From positions 1,240,001 through 1,304,000 of the forward strand of contig JAGTXO010000002.1 of assembly GCA_019448385.1 (NCBI GenBank): a DNA stretch of 64,000 nucleotides, written 5' to 3'. Shown here one piece after another: positions 31,735-41,378 of this stretch. How positions within the stretch are numbered: the stretch's first letter is position 1; each line of letters opens with the position of its first letter. Position numbers and translations under genes: made by a program. The stretch comes from Diacronema lutheri (taxonomy: Eukaryota; Haptophyta; Pavlovophyceae; Pavlovales; Pavlovaceae). Below the pieces are notes generated by a model. It searched no databases, had not been told where the DNA came from, and worked only from the letters and a program-made list of their open reading frames with translations.

Positions 31735-32280
31735 CAGGCGGCCATCGAGCCGCATTAGCACACCCGCCCGGGGCCTCCCGCCGCACCCGCAGCGGCTCGG
31801 CGCCTTGAATCCTCCCGTCCCCTGGGGTGAGGCCTTCAACCCGGGCCCAGCGCGCTCCGACTGCCTCACGCGCGCCAGCGCCAACCTCGGCGGCATGGTA
31901 GGCCCCGAGCGAAAAGCCGCACTTCTCGCCGTCCTCGTCAGGCGCAAGTACGTTATCCTGCTCCTACTGCCGACGCGGTTCCCGCGCGCGCGGACTACTA
32001 CGCCGGGCAGATCGCCGCAGACGCACGTAAGTGCACACGTGCGGACAAGGCGCACACGCTCGACGTCCAGTTAGCGCACGTGCACGTGCGCGCCACTCGT
32101 CACATTTAAGCGTCCGTGCTCGCCCACAGCGTCGCCATCCACAAGATGCGCGCTGGAGCCATCCAAGCAGGGCTCTGCCTGCTCGGCTTCCGCAAGGCAA
32201 TTTGGGCCGCGGACAGCGGGCAGCGGACGGCGTGCGCGTGCGAGGTGCGAAAGGAGGAAGGAGGTAGGGAGAGTGGTGTG

Positions 32281-32281
<1 letters not shown>

Positions 32282-32310
<29 letters not shown>
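32282..32310. repeat. 29-nt poly-G homopolymer
   Basis: G on the plus strand, so opposite in orientation to the neighbouring C runs. Capable of G-quadruplex formation. It lies beyond the likely end of the ubiquitin protease gene. Confidence 0.9.
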
Positions 32311-32315
<5 letters not shown>

Positions 32316-32579
32316 CGGCCGCCGGAGACGAGGACGCACTCACCGCTGTTGGCAATGCGCGCGTCACGGAGACAACTTGGCGGGCCTCGCGCGCAGCTGG
32401 GCCGATCGCCGCCGTAGAGATGTCTGCAGCCGTCTCCGCGATGCCGATCGTCGCATCTGTTGGCACCGCTGCCATCTGCCGCACCCGCGGCCAGGCTGCC
32501 GGCAAGGTCGGCGCGTCGGGCTCCAAGCTCGGCCACGCAGGCGATGCGGCCGACGGCGGTGACGCTGAGCCCGGCGCCG

Positions 32580-33760
32580 GGTCCAACGGCTCCACGTCGA
32601 GCCGGCTGTGAACGAGCATGCTCGCACCACTTGCCCACGCCAGCGCGTCGGACTCAGGCACGTTGTAGATCTGCGCGGGCAACGCGCGTGCGTGCGGCAG
32701 GCGCGCGCGCGAGCTTTCAGGCCACGCGCGCGTGCCGCGCGGGAGGACGGGGCGGTTGCGGCTGCGCTCGACCGCCGGTCGCGCCACCGAGCGACCGTGC
32801 GCGCCGCCGCACGTTGTAGTCGTCGCACGGAAGCCAAGCCTCGTTGCGGAGCACGATGGCGACAAGGTGCCCGCTCATCGGCCCCTCGCCCACGTGCACC
32901 ACGCCGGCGACGAGGAGGTGGTCGCGCCCGCCGAGTAGCAGCCGCGGCGCGCACACGAGCGCGCGGTTGTTCTTGCACTGCGGGCCATTGCCGCGCGTCG
33001 TGCGCGGCGCCTCGACAGCGATGCTGGCTGGCGTGAGCACGCCCGAGTGGCCCGCGTTCGTGTGGCGATCCCGCGGCGGCCCAGCGGCGCACCCCAGAGC
33101 GTGTGCAAGCGCGCGCGCCGCATCGCCGCCGACGCTGACGAGTACGGCGATGCCCTCGCCGGACTCTGAAGGCACGGCGATCTGCTCGAGCACTGGCCCG
33201 ACGCGTGTGTCGGCTCCGAAGGCCGCAGCGAGCCCGGGCACTCGGCCGAGTAGCAACCGGAAGAACTCAGCGGCATCCTGCGGCGTCCTTCGCGCGCCAC
33301 GGCCCGAGATGACGTCGATGACGGACACAAGACACAGCCGTGTCGGCGCCTTGGTGTCCTCGATCAGCGTGCCAAAGTCCCGAAAACGCGCCCTCTCGAC
33401 GCTGTTGGCACGGCGCGAAGCGGAGCGAAGCATCGCACGGAGCACGTTCAGGGCGAAGAGCGATTGCATAAGGACGTCGTGTAGCACGCGTTGCCCTCGT
33501 TCTTCGCGCCTGCGCCGCGCCGCGCAGCGCCGGGTGTGCGGGGTGCGCACGCACGGTTTGCGGCGGGGTGGAGGGAGGCTGGCTGGGCGCGCGCCGAGCC
33601 CGGCAAGCCGTGCAGGCGCTCACCACGCGGCACGCCGGGCACTCTCACCGGCCACATCGGGCCGTCAAACGCGTCTTCCACAGGCTGCCGACCGACGACG
33701 TAAAACTTGCTCAAGGCGCTGCGCCGTGCGCGCGCCATGCGCGCGCTGTTGCGGGCTGCG
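32580..33760 (-). CDS. Ubiquitin-specific protease (USP/C19) catalytic domain, near-complete but with one frame interruption
   Basis: All landmarks of a C19 peptidase are in order on the minus strand. The Cys box is 'KNEGNACYTTS' (about 33480-33509). 'QSLFALNVLRAML' and 'PQDAAEFFRLLLG' (the QQDAxEF helix) follow, then the His box 'MSGHLVAIVLRNEAWLPCDD' and the closing strand 'VPESDALAWASGASMLVHS'. Introns are inferred at 32671-32812 (donor AAC|gtgcgg, acceptor gcgcag|ATC) and between about 33510 and 33655 (donor gtgaga, acceptor cgcag). The frame shifts once just after the Cys box, which may be a mutation or a sequence error. The zinc-finger finger region is short and lacks CxxC pairs. USPs remove ubiquitin from proteins. 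It may be host-derived cargo or part of the neighbouring Helitron; the 3' end is not fixed. Confidence 0.6.
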
Positions 33761-35290
33761 CAGCAGGGACGACGGGGGAATTGGCGAGCGAGGGTTGGGC
33801 GCAGATCAGCGTGGTGGCGCGGCAAGACGAGCGCGCGCCGGGCGCCTGGCGCGGAGGCGCCCCGCGCGAGGACGCGAGCCGCTTCTCGCACCGGACGGGC
33901 GCCCACGCGCAAGCCGGCTTTCGAGGGCTGGTGGATGGTGGCAGATGCCGAAACGGACACATGGAATGATGCGTCGGCGGCGCGAGCGCGGGACGATCTT
34001 GCCCGGGCAATTGTGCGCACGCTGCCAGCGCGCGTATGCGTGCGCATGCAGCGGGCGGCGCGCACGTTGCGCGTGACGGGGCGCCGAGCGGCACACCGGC
34101 GGGGACGCGCTCGCCGCTGCCGTGGCATCGTACGCTGCCTGCGTGCTGGCCCGCACGCACGTTGCCGGCGCGAGGGGACGGCGAGTGCGCCTCGGCCGAA
34201 CAGGCGCGAACGTTACGCCCGAGCGCGTGGCCGGGCCCCGCCGACTGCACGCAGCGCCGGCCCAGGCGCGCACCCGCCCGACGCGGATTTGGACGACGCA
34301 TCGACCGGCACGCCGAGCGTCTGCGCCCGCCTCGCGGCCGGTCGCGCCGGCCCCTCTTCGGCCCGAGGCCGCACGTGCGCCGCGCGCCGCTTCGGCGCGC
34401 GGCGCGGCGCTCCCGGAACGCGCATGGCACACGCGCGGTGCGCGGGCACGCCCGCAGCGCGCCATTCCAGCGCGAGCAGTTCGGCAAGCTTGCAGCGCGC
34501 GAGCAGCCGGGCATGTGCCGCGGACACACAGTTCGCTGTGTGCGCCGGCCGCGACGACACGGCGTAGCGGCGCGAGGCTGGCCGCCGGGGCCACGGGCGT
34601 CATCGTGGCGCGACGCCATGGCATGAGTAACAAATCCATGCCGAACGCGCTGTACGGCCACGGCGTGTCGGATCCGCCCCGCAGCCAGGACCGCATTTTC
34701 GCCCGGCCGCGCAGCGGACCACGGCGCGTTGTGCGCGCCCGGCGCGAGTGGTGCGAGTGGCGGGCCAAGCCGCGTCGCCCACGGAGCCCGCCCCCGGCTC
34801 GGCGGCACCGCTACCGCTTGCTCGCCGGGCCACGCACCGCCGTCGCCGCCGCTGCGCGCTTGCCCAGCTTGCCGGCAGGCGGCGGCGGCGGCGGCGGCTG
34901 CGGTTGCGGCAGCGGCGCGAGCGCGACGCCGGACGGCGGCAGCGCCGACGGCACGCGCGCGGCGGCGACCCACGCGGCGGCGGGCAGCGCGCCGGCTTGA
35001 GGCCCCTGCGCGCCCTAGAAGGGCGCGCAGGTACGCGGGCCAGTCGCGCGGCGCGCGGTGTTGGCGAGCACCCGCCGGCTGCGCGTCGGCCGCGAGCGGC
35101 GCGACGGGCGTCGCGCCGGCGGGTGCTGGGCAGCACCGCGCGCCGGCGTCGCGCCCGCCGCCAGCGCGCCGCCCGCCGCCGGCGCCGCGCGCGCCGTCCG
35201 AGCCGCGCCCGCCGCGCCCGCCGCCACCGCGCGCCGCCGCCGCGCATTCGCGCGCGGCGGCGACGGCGGCCGCGGCGAACGCCGCCGCCG
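33760..35290. other. Low-complexity interval between the USP and the Helitron helicase remnant
   Basis: Mostly Ala/Arg/Gly/Pro-biased frames on both strands without recognisable domains. A short minus-strand segment near 35013-35050 ('DWPAYLRALLGRAG') and one near 34630-34700 look coding-like but are isolated. A perfect 12-bp-stem hairpin lies at 35005-35031. Confidence 0.4.
35005..35031. other. Perfect 12-bp stem, 3-nt loop hairpin
   Basis: cctgcgcgccct, loop aga, agggcgcgcagg. It is close to the 3' side of the Helitron helicase remnant, but no CTRR end follows at the usual distance on either strand, so I do not call it a Helitron terminus. Confidence 0.6.
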
Positions 35291-36900
35291 CCGCCGCCGC
35301 CTCGCCACCGCTGACCGCGCGGAGCACCTCTTTGAAGACGACGGTGCGCGTCACATGGTCCGGGCCAAGCGCAAAGCGGATGCGCGACGCGTGCCCGACG
35401 CGCGAAGCGGCCACGTAGAGCTGGCCGTGCGTGAAGCACGGCTCGGCGAGCCACACGCCCGCGCACCCGAGCGCTTGACCCTGCGCCTTGTTACGCCGGC
35501 CGCACCGGGAACTGGCGGTGCAGCCATGCAAACGCGAACGTGCCCTCGTCGGGCGAGTGGTGGTCGATGCGCGCGATGAGCACGGTGCTGTCGCGCCCGG
35601 CGGCCGCGCCGGGTCGCGCGCACTCGAGCAGCCGGCCGCCGGCGCGCACGCCGCGCACGACCAGCCGCGTGCCGCTGCACAGCCCCTCGCCGAGCGAGAG
35701 GAGGCGAGTGGCTACGAGCTCCGCCGGGTAGGCCGAGACGCCTCGGGCAGCTGCACGGGATCGAGCGGGAATGCGCCGGGCATGGCCCCCGCAGGCGGCA
35801 CCGCCGCGGGAAAGGCGCCGTCGCCGAGGCTGCGCGGCAGCTTCGCCCACTCGCCCGCGCCGAGCGCGTCGCCCGTGTCGCGCGCCGCGTTCGAGGCGCG
35901 AGAGTTCTCGACCAAGGCGTACGGCCGATCGTGCTGCCACGATGCCGAGTACTCGAGGCAGGAGCGCACGATCTGCGCGCGCGAGCCGCGCCGCACCACC
36001 GGCAAGCACTGGCAAAAGTCGCCGGCGAGCAGCAACGTCTTGCCGCCGAAGCGCTCGTCGACGCCCGTCACGTCGCGCAAACACCGATCGAGCGAGTCGA
36101 GGCGGCCCCGCTTCTGCATCGGCGCCTCGTCCCCCACGATCATTCGCCGCGGCGGCCACGGAGCGCCCGCGCTCGGAGCGCGGCACGCCATTGAACGGCT
36201 TGCCCGTCCGAGTCGGCGCCGACGGGCACCTTGAAGGTCGAGTGGAAGGTGCGGCCGTCGGGCAGCAGCGTGGCGGCGACGCCCGAGGACGCGCACACGA
36301 CGACCGCGTGCCCATCCGCGCGCACGGCGGCGATGATGGCGCGCTCGACGAACGTCTTGCCCGTGCCGCCCGGCGCGTCGCAAAAGTGCAGCCGGTCGCC
36401 CACGCCGCGCAGCGCCGAGTCGACGACCGCGCCGTGGAGCGCGCGCTGCTGGCCGGTCTCGGCCATCGCCGCGCGCGCCGCCGCCGCGCTCGCAGCCTGC
36501 TCGGCGCGATCGTAGCCCTGCGCGCGCGCGAGCTCGCGCCCGCCCGGCCCGGCCGGCGCGCGCGCCGTGCGCAGACCGGCCACCGCCGCGAGCGCCGCCG
36601 CGCGCTCGCGCTCGTCGGGCACGTACAGCCCCGTGGAGTCGAACGTGTCGGCCCAGGCGGCCACGCTGTACGAGGCGAAGGCGTCCGAGCCGGGCTGCGG
36701 CCGCTGCTCGGCGCGCTTCGGGAGCATGACCCCGCACACGTTCCACTTGGTGCCAAACATCGAGCCCGTGAGCCCCGTGTAGACGCAGTCGAGCTGCGTG
36801 GCGATGGCGCAGACGTCCTCGTGCCGGATCTCGTCGACCGGTTCGCCATCCGTGGCGTCCAGGATGGCGACTGCGCCCGGGCCGTGACGCCGCGGCGTCG
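35290..36900 (-). mobile_element. Decayed Helitron-type Pif1 helicase (rolling-circle transposon remnant)
   Basis: Minus-strand segments in order carry the Pif1-like superfamily 1 helicase motifs typical of Helitrons: Walker A 'DAPGGTGKTFVERAII', motif Ia 'VVVCASSGVAATLLPDGRT' with 'FHSTFKVPV', Walker B 'MIVGDEAPMQ', motif III 'LLLAGDFCQCLPVV', and the C-terminal 'NKAQGQAL' with 'FTHGQLYVAASRVG'. The segments lie in different reading frames, with at least three frame changes and a small deletion before the C-terminal motif, so this is an inactive copy. The Rep (HUH) domain that should precede it is not present; similarity stops near 36900, 140 bp from the MITE. It is on the same strand as the giant Fanzor-bearing gene, but decayed where that gene is intact. 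Confidence 0.8.
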
Positions 36901-37040
36901 TTCGGCTGCGTCACGGAGGAGCGCCATCCGTGCGCCACGGAGGAGCGGCAGGACCACGACGCGGCGTGACGCTGGACGACGCCATGCTGTCGAGGCGCCA
37001 TGCTGTCGAGCCGCCATGCTCCGAGGCGCCGCCGCTTTCT

Positions 37041-37332
37041 AAAAGGGTGTAGGGTGTAGGGTGTAGGATGCAAAACAAGCCCTCCCCACATTTGGGCCCG
37101 ACGTCACTCCTTCTTCCGTCACAGCGTCATTCCTTCTCCCCCCATGGGACTTTCATAACCGTACTTATCCTACACCCTACACTATGTAAATACTTAGAGA
37201 ATAGATCCATCCTACACTAAGTAAAAGTACTCGTATGTGAGTAACGTCACGGCTTCGAAGAAGGAATGACGTCGGGCCCAAATGTGGGGAGGGCTTGTTT
37301 TGCATCCGACACCCTACACCCTACACCCTTTT
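37041..37332. mobile_element. 292-bp MITE with 76-bp terminal inverted repeats
   Basis: The left arm (37041-37116) and right arm (37257-37332) are inverted copies with about two mismatches in 76. Each arm ends in three copies of the heptamer TGTAGGG (CCCTACA). The 140-bp interior is AT-rich and encodes nothing, in strong contrast to the surrounding DNA. Flanks are themselves short inverted repeats (gccgcttt / aaaagcggc), so a clean target duplication cannot be read. The near-identity of the arms suggests recent insertion. It lies beside the broken Helitron helicase. The superfamily is not clear. Confidence 0.85.
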
Positions 37333-37760
37333 GAAAAGCGGCGCCGAAGGTGGGAGGAAGCCACCCGTATGCGCGCGTTTGAACGTGCGCGGACGGCCGT
37401 TGGCTTCGCGCCCTTTCGCCCACGGTTTGCGCGCCAACGGACCAGTCCTCCGCAGGCGCCGCGCATCGTCTCAGAGGCGGTCGGTGTGGTATGCCGCGCG
37501 CATCGTCAGCGCCGCGGCGTCGAGCTCGGCGGGCGAGGGCGCGTACGTGACGCCGCTCAGCACCTCGTCCGCGCCCGCCCTCGTCGCGCTCGCCGCCTCC
37601 GCAGTGCGCGCAGGCGGCTTCGTGACGGCACGCGAGGCCACGCCGCGCGCTGCAGGTGCCTTCGCGCGCTGCATCGTCTGTCTGCCGGTCCGACGCGCTC
37701 TGCTCTGAACGAACGGACGGCACGCCCGACGAGATCTCGTCGCGTGCTCGCTCGCACAAC
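37333..37760. other. Interval right of the MITE with a possible minus-strand coding fragment
   Basis: On the minus strand 37471-37674 reads a balanced segment ('DEVLSGVTYAPSPAELDAAA', 'AAYHTDRL') ending in a stop. It may be a displaced part of the Helitron protein or of an unrelated gene. No family is recognised. Confidence 0.3.
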
Positions 37761-38593
37761 ATGTACCCCCAGAACGTCTCCGAGCTGCTGCCCGACGAGA
37801 TCTTCGGCGACGAGCTGCTCGTCGACCGGCACTACCGCGTGCGCATCCTTCAGCGCGTCGCCCGCCGCCGCGATGCGGCCGAGGCCAACTTTTGGCTCGA
37901 CGGCGGGCCCGCCGACTCGGTCGTCGGCGCGTGCATGTGCGGCCGAATCTACGCGCTCAAGTGCATGGGCCGGCTCGTCCGCGGCGCCCGGATCCTCGCG
38001 CTGCTGCGCAAGAACGTCGCGCTCGCCACGTGCCGCGCGCACCTCATGGGCCACATGCTCCAGCGCATCGTCGGCGACAGCGGCGTCGCGCGGCTGCTGC
38101 AGCTGGTTGCAGCTCGTTCGCGTGGATCACGACACGCTCAACGCCGAGCACCAGGCCTTGGAAGCACAGCATGACACCGGCCAAATCATGCGACGGCATG
38201 TGCGCGCGCGCCGACGCGCTCTCCAAGGACCTCGCACGGGCGCACGAGCACGCTCACAAGCTCGATGGCTATCTGGTGTAATGCAGCGAGCGCCTCCGTG
38301 AGAGTGACTCTTTCAACGGAGCGCTCAAGAACCTGATCACGCGGTGCAGCATGAGATGTGCTGGCTCCACGCCGAGATGTCGTCGCTCGTTGCGAGTTCG
38401 CCCGAGGCTTACGCGAACGACAGCGAGGCCACCGACTTCAAGGACCACGGCGTGTGCGTCGAGTTCGATGTCTTCAACCGCGACGGGGTCGAGGGCGCGC
38501 CCGTGCCCGCGACCGCGCCCACGAAGGCAGAGCCGGGCATCGAGTCCGAGTGCATCGCGCCCGCACAGGCAGAGCCGGGCAGCGAGTCCGAAG

Positions 38594-38632
<39 letters not shown>

Positions 38633-38670
38633 GGCAGAGCCGCGCACCGCGCACCGAGCCCAAGTGAGCC
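37761..38670 (+). pseudogene. Orphan gene with broken frame
   Basis: An ATG at 37761 opens a frame with natural composition for about 115 codons ('VSELLPDEIFGDELLVDRHY', 'GRIYALKCMGRLVRGARIL', 'MLQRIVGDSGVARLLQLV'). The coding pattern then moves to other frames: coiled-coil-like 'VDHDTLNAEHQALEAQH', then 'MCARADALSKDLARAHEHA', then an acidic tail ('MSSLVASSPEAYANDSEATD') ending in Pro/Arg repeats at 38667. At least two frame changes are needed, and no plausible introns explain them. The family is unknown; the helical-then-coiled-coil shape recalls structural or DNA-packaging proteins, but I claim no function. Confidence 0.4.
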
Positions 38671-39020
38671 AACATGCTGTCGAGGCGCTGGTTCCGGCCA
38701 CCGGCGCATCGAGGCGCTGGCTGCGCAGCACGGCCGTGCGCGACACCCGCAGCTCGGCCAACGGCAAGTAGCGCGCCGGCGCAGCGCACGGTATGCCGCG
38801 GCGAGCTCAGTCGCGAAGAGTGTCCGACTGGCCGCGCCCTCCACGGGGTGCACGCGCACTCGGCGCGGTCCGGTCAGTCAGAGGGCCTCAGCTTGCGCGA
38901 TGCCAGTTGCGATCCCCCCCGGAATCCGCCATTCTATTCTACTCTGCGTCAATCACCCAAGCCCTTCCGGTCGCCCGCATTCCGGGGTCGGTACCTCCGT
39001 CGGCCCGGCTCGGGCCCTCC

Positions 39021-39071
39021 GTCCGCCGCGCCCGCTCGACCCCGAATTCTACTCAAAATCGGCCGGTCAGG
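39021..39071 (+). repeat. Dispersed 51-bp repeat, copy 1
   Basis: gtccgccgcgcc, a 7-8-nt variable gap, then a 31-nt identical core containing cgaattctactcaaaatcgg and ending ccggtcagg. The second copy is at 44832-44881 in the same orientation. The AT-richer core stands out from the local composition. Confidence 0.85.
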
Positions 39072-39152
39072 AGGGGGGTCTCGGTCCTAGGCTCGTCCTA
39101 AGCATCGCTCCGACCCCTCGAGCGCTCATTGCCTGGCTTTTAACCCTTGATT

Positions 39153-39170
39153 GTACGACCCGGGTCGTAC
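39153..39170. other. 18-bp perfect palindrome
   Basis: GTACGACCCGGGTCGTAC reads the same on both strands. It could be a protein-binding site or the tip of an element end; nothing else marks it. Confidence 0.7.
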
Positions 39171-39356
39171 TCTCAGCCTTACACTGGCCGGACCAGCCCG
39201 GACCGCGCCACTTATGGGTCAAATGACCGCAGGGGAGCAGCGCGGACGATGACGGCGCGGTCGCCACAACTGGCGGCAGAAGCCTGTCGCACCGCGCCAT
39301 GAGCTGCCTTCGCTCATCCGAGGCGGTATGGGTACTTCAAACTACAAAATCCCCCT

Positions 39357-39409
39357 CCCCCCCCCCCCCCCCCCCCGGCGGGCCCCCCCTCCCCCCCCCC
39401 CACCTTTCA
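39357..39409. repeat. Poly-C-rich tract (20-nt C run plus further runs)
   Basis: C20, then ggcggg, C7, t, C10. It lies just beyond the 3' end of the ArfGAP gene. Confidence 0.9.
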
Positions 39410-39620
39410 AGGCTCGACCGCGCCTCACCTCGCCGCGCTCGGCGACGGCGACGACGACGGCGTCTTTGGCTTGGGCTTCTTCGCGAGCGGACCCTCGGCG
39501 CCTCCCAGCTTGCTCGCCTTTGCCTGCGCCGGCGCACGCGAGCCGCGCGGCGGCGATAGACCATCAGTCGCAAAGGTCTCCGCGCGGCGCTCGCGCGCGC
39601 TTTGCGGCGTTTTGCAACCG

Positions 39621-41094
39621 TTACGCCGATGCGCTGTCGCGGCACGCGCTCGCGCTTGCCTTTGAGCCCGTGGCAGCCATCGTTTTGCTGCGCTTCGATC
39701 TGGCAGAGGCTGGTAAATCGGTACGCGCGGCCGCCGTCTTCGGCGGCCTGGGCCTGAGCGACGAAGCTGCCGCCGATGCGGATGCGAGCGCGGGCTGCCG
39801 CGCGCTCGCGCGCGCTGCCGCGGCAACGGGCGCGGCCTGGGCGCCCGCGTCTGCGGTTGCCGCCTCGCCCGCGACCGGCTCACAGCGGTAAAGCTTGCCC
39901 GAGGCGCTCGGCAGCGGGCCGGGCGCCGGCTTGATCTTGCTGTACTTGTCGCGCACGTGCACCTCAAGCACTTCTGCGTCAACGTCTTTGGAGACGCGCA
40001 CGCGGCCGGCTTCGCCGTACAGCTCGCGCGCTCGCTCGTTGCCCAGCGCCTCCATGCGCTGCGCATGGCATGGGTGCGGGCGGGGGGAGGCGCCGTCGCG
40101 CGCGCGCGCGAGCGGGGCAGCGGTCGCCGCGAGGCATGTGTGACGGTGTGACGGTGACGCGCATGAGCGTGACGCGTGACGCGTGACGAGCCGCCGCTCG
40201 TGCGCGTGCAGTCGGCGGCGCGGTAGAATGGCGCACACAGACGCCGCGCGGGACGTCCGGCCATCCCTTCCCCCCTCCTGCCAACGGGCCAGCGGGCGCG
40301 CGCCGCACCTCGATCATCTCCACCGTCCAGACATCGGCGTACGCGGATTTGATCCGCGACTTGTGAGTGCCCAGCGCGCGATGCATACCCGCGCAGCGCT
40401 CGCAGACGAAGACGCCGAGATTGATCGACGCCCACACGGCCATCTCGTCCTCGCAGTGCGAGCAGTCGAAGCACCGCCGGTTGTGCGGCTGCGAGAGCAC
40501 GTCCGTCAGCCGCGCCTTGTAGGCAAGCGCGAGCTCCTCGGACGGCGCCTTGACGGTGATCTCCGTCAGCTGCGCGTACTGCTCGAAGGAGCGGAAGCCG
40601 CCCTCGATCTCATGCTGGTGCTTGGCCTTGAACTCGCTTAGCGCGTCCTGCACCCCTTTGCTCACCTTCTCGTAGAGCAGCACGCCGCCGCCGCCAAGCG
40701 AGCAGCCGAGGAGGAAGCCGCCGATACCAGCCGGAGCGAGCAGCAGCCCGCCGATAAGCGCGGCCCTCTCGCTCGACGAGAGGTCAGCGTCCTCAGTCGG
40801 CGCGCCCAACGAGGCCGCCTTGGCCTTCGCACCCGCGCCGGCGCCCGCCTCCGCCTTTGCACGGCCGCTCTGCACTGACGGGCGCGACGGCGTCGCGGCC
40901 ACCGGCTGCGTCGTCGCGTGCAGCCTGCTCCTCGGCACAGTCGGATGCGACGCGCCTTCTCGCTTGCGCGGGGATGAGGGCGCCGTGCGCTTCCCGTCTG
41001 AGCGCGCTGCGTGGCCACCGTCGCCCTTGGGTGACGGCGTGACCGCCCCGAGCAGGCACGCCATCACGGCTAATCGCACGAGCCGGTGCGGCAT
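39621..41094 (-). CDS. ArfGAP-domain protein with signal-peptide-like N-terminus and membrane segment, 407 aa, two exons
   Basis: Exons 41094-40309 and 40058-39621 are joined across a 250-nt intron (donor GAG|gtgcgg, acceptor gcgcag|CGC, phase 0). The ArfGAP zinc finger is complete: CxxC in 'NRRCFDCSHCED', 'VWASINLGVFVCERCAGMHR' with the second CxxC and the Arg finger, then 'GTHKSRIKSA'. It continues across the intron into 'MEALGNERARELYGEAG'. ArfGAPs stimulate GTP hydrolysis by Arf GTPases in vesicle traffic. Unusually, the first 25 residues look like a signal peptide ('LVRLAVMACLLGAV'), and residues of about 110-140 are a Gly-rich hydrophobic segment ('LIGGLLLAPAGIGGFLLGC'). The protein could thus be membrane-anchored. 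The C-terminal end is uncertain; a further exon reaching 39425 cannot be excluded. Confidence 0.8.
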
Positions 41095-41174
41095 CGCTCC
41101 CCAGTCCCCACGTGGTAGCCGCACACTCAGGCGGCCTGACTTGGTGACTCAGGAGACAGAACCCTGTGCTGCTC

Positions 41175-41329
41175 ACGTGTTCCGTCAGCGGAAGCGGCTG
41201 CTCGAGCTGTCGAGCAGCCGTTTGACGGAACACGTCTCTCCCACCCTCCCCGTCTCACTCAAGCGGCCCGCTCATTGGACGCCTGACTCGGCGACGGGGA
41301 GATTGGGAGAGACGTGGCGGCCCGCTCAT
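41175..41329. repeat. Nested fold-back structure between ArfGAP and the WD40 gene
   Basis: The inner hairpin 41175-41235 has 13-bp outer arms (acgtgttccgtca / tgacggaacacgt, perfect) and 11-bp inner arms (cggctgctcga / tcgagcagccg, perfect). The second inverted pair is 41232-41255 with 41292-41315, about 22 of 24 matching (acgtctctccca... / ...tgggagagacgt). A 13-bp direct repeat gcggcccgctcat lies at 41263 and 41317. It sits between a start codon (ArfGAP) and a stop codon (WD40 gene). Confidence 0.8.
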
Positions 41330-41378
41330 CGGCTCATCGCCGGTCGGCCGCGGCCGGAGCGCATCGCCCGCACGAGCG

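Larger units (their letters stand above)
30730..31990 (+). mobile_element. Possible remnant of a LINE-type non-LTR retrotransposon (5' part with start of APE endonuclease)
   Basis: A plus-strand stretch near 31845-31985 reads 'ANLGGMVGPERKAALLAVL' then 'RRKYVILLL', matching the opening strand-helix-strand of APE-type endonucleases (N-G-L-R... K...L..LL......D/V-I-L-L-Q). The catalytic Glu and the rest of the domain are absent. An upstream segment at 30735-30880 ('GFEVQSWATVPLVTDEAAKL') also has coding-like composition. Two 30-nt poly-C runs interrupt the region. No reverse transcriptase was seen. This is a weak, motif-only call. Confidence 0.3.
38671..39356. other. Gene-free repeat-bearing interval
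   Basis: Lower GC than average. It holds one copy of a dispersed 51-bp repeat (39021-39071) and an 18-bp perfect palindrome GTACGACCCGGGTCGTAC at 39153-39170. No coding signal was seen on either strand. Confidence 0.5.

Noticed and set aside
35005-35031. Hairpin as a Helitron 3' terminus
   Set aside because: No CTRR within about 10-15 nt downstream on either strand, and the location relative to the helicase does not fit an intact element end.
37041-37332. Interstitial telomere
   Set aside because: The TGTAGGG repeats are only three units per side and are part of a longer perfect inverted repeat, so a MITE explains them better.
10060-39300. One single large mobile element spanning polyprotein, USP and Helitron helicase
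   Set aside because: The polyprotein is open throughout while the helicase is decayed and the intervening DNA is unrelated debris. No matching terminal repeats were found by eye. A nested accumulation is more likely.
39425-39620. Additional C-terminal exon of the ArfGAP gene
   Set aside because: A Lys/Pro/Ser-rich frame ends at 39425, but no clear donor-acceptor pair or conserved sequence supports joining it. The stop at 39621 is the simpler model.
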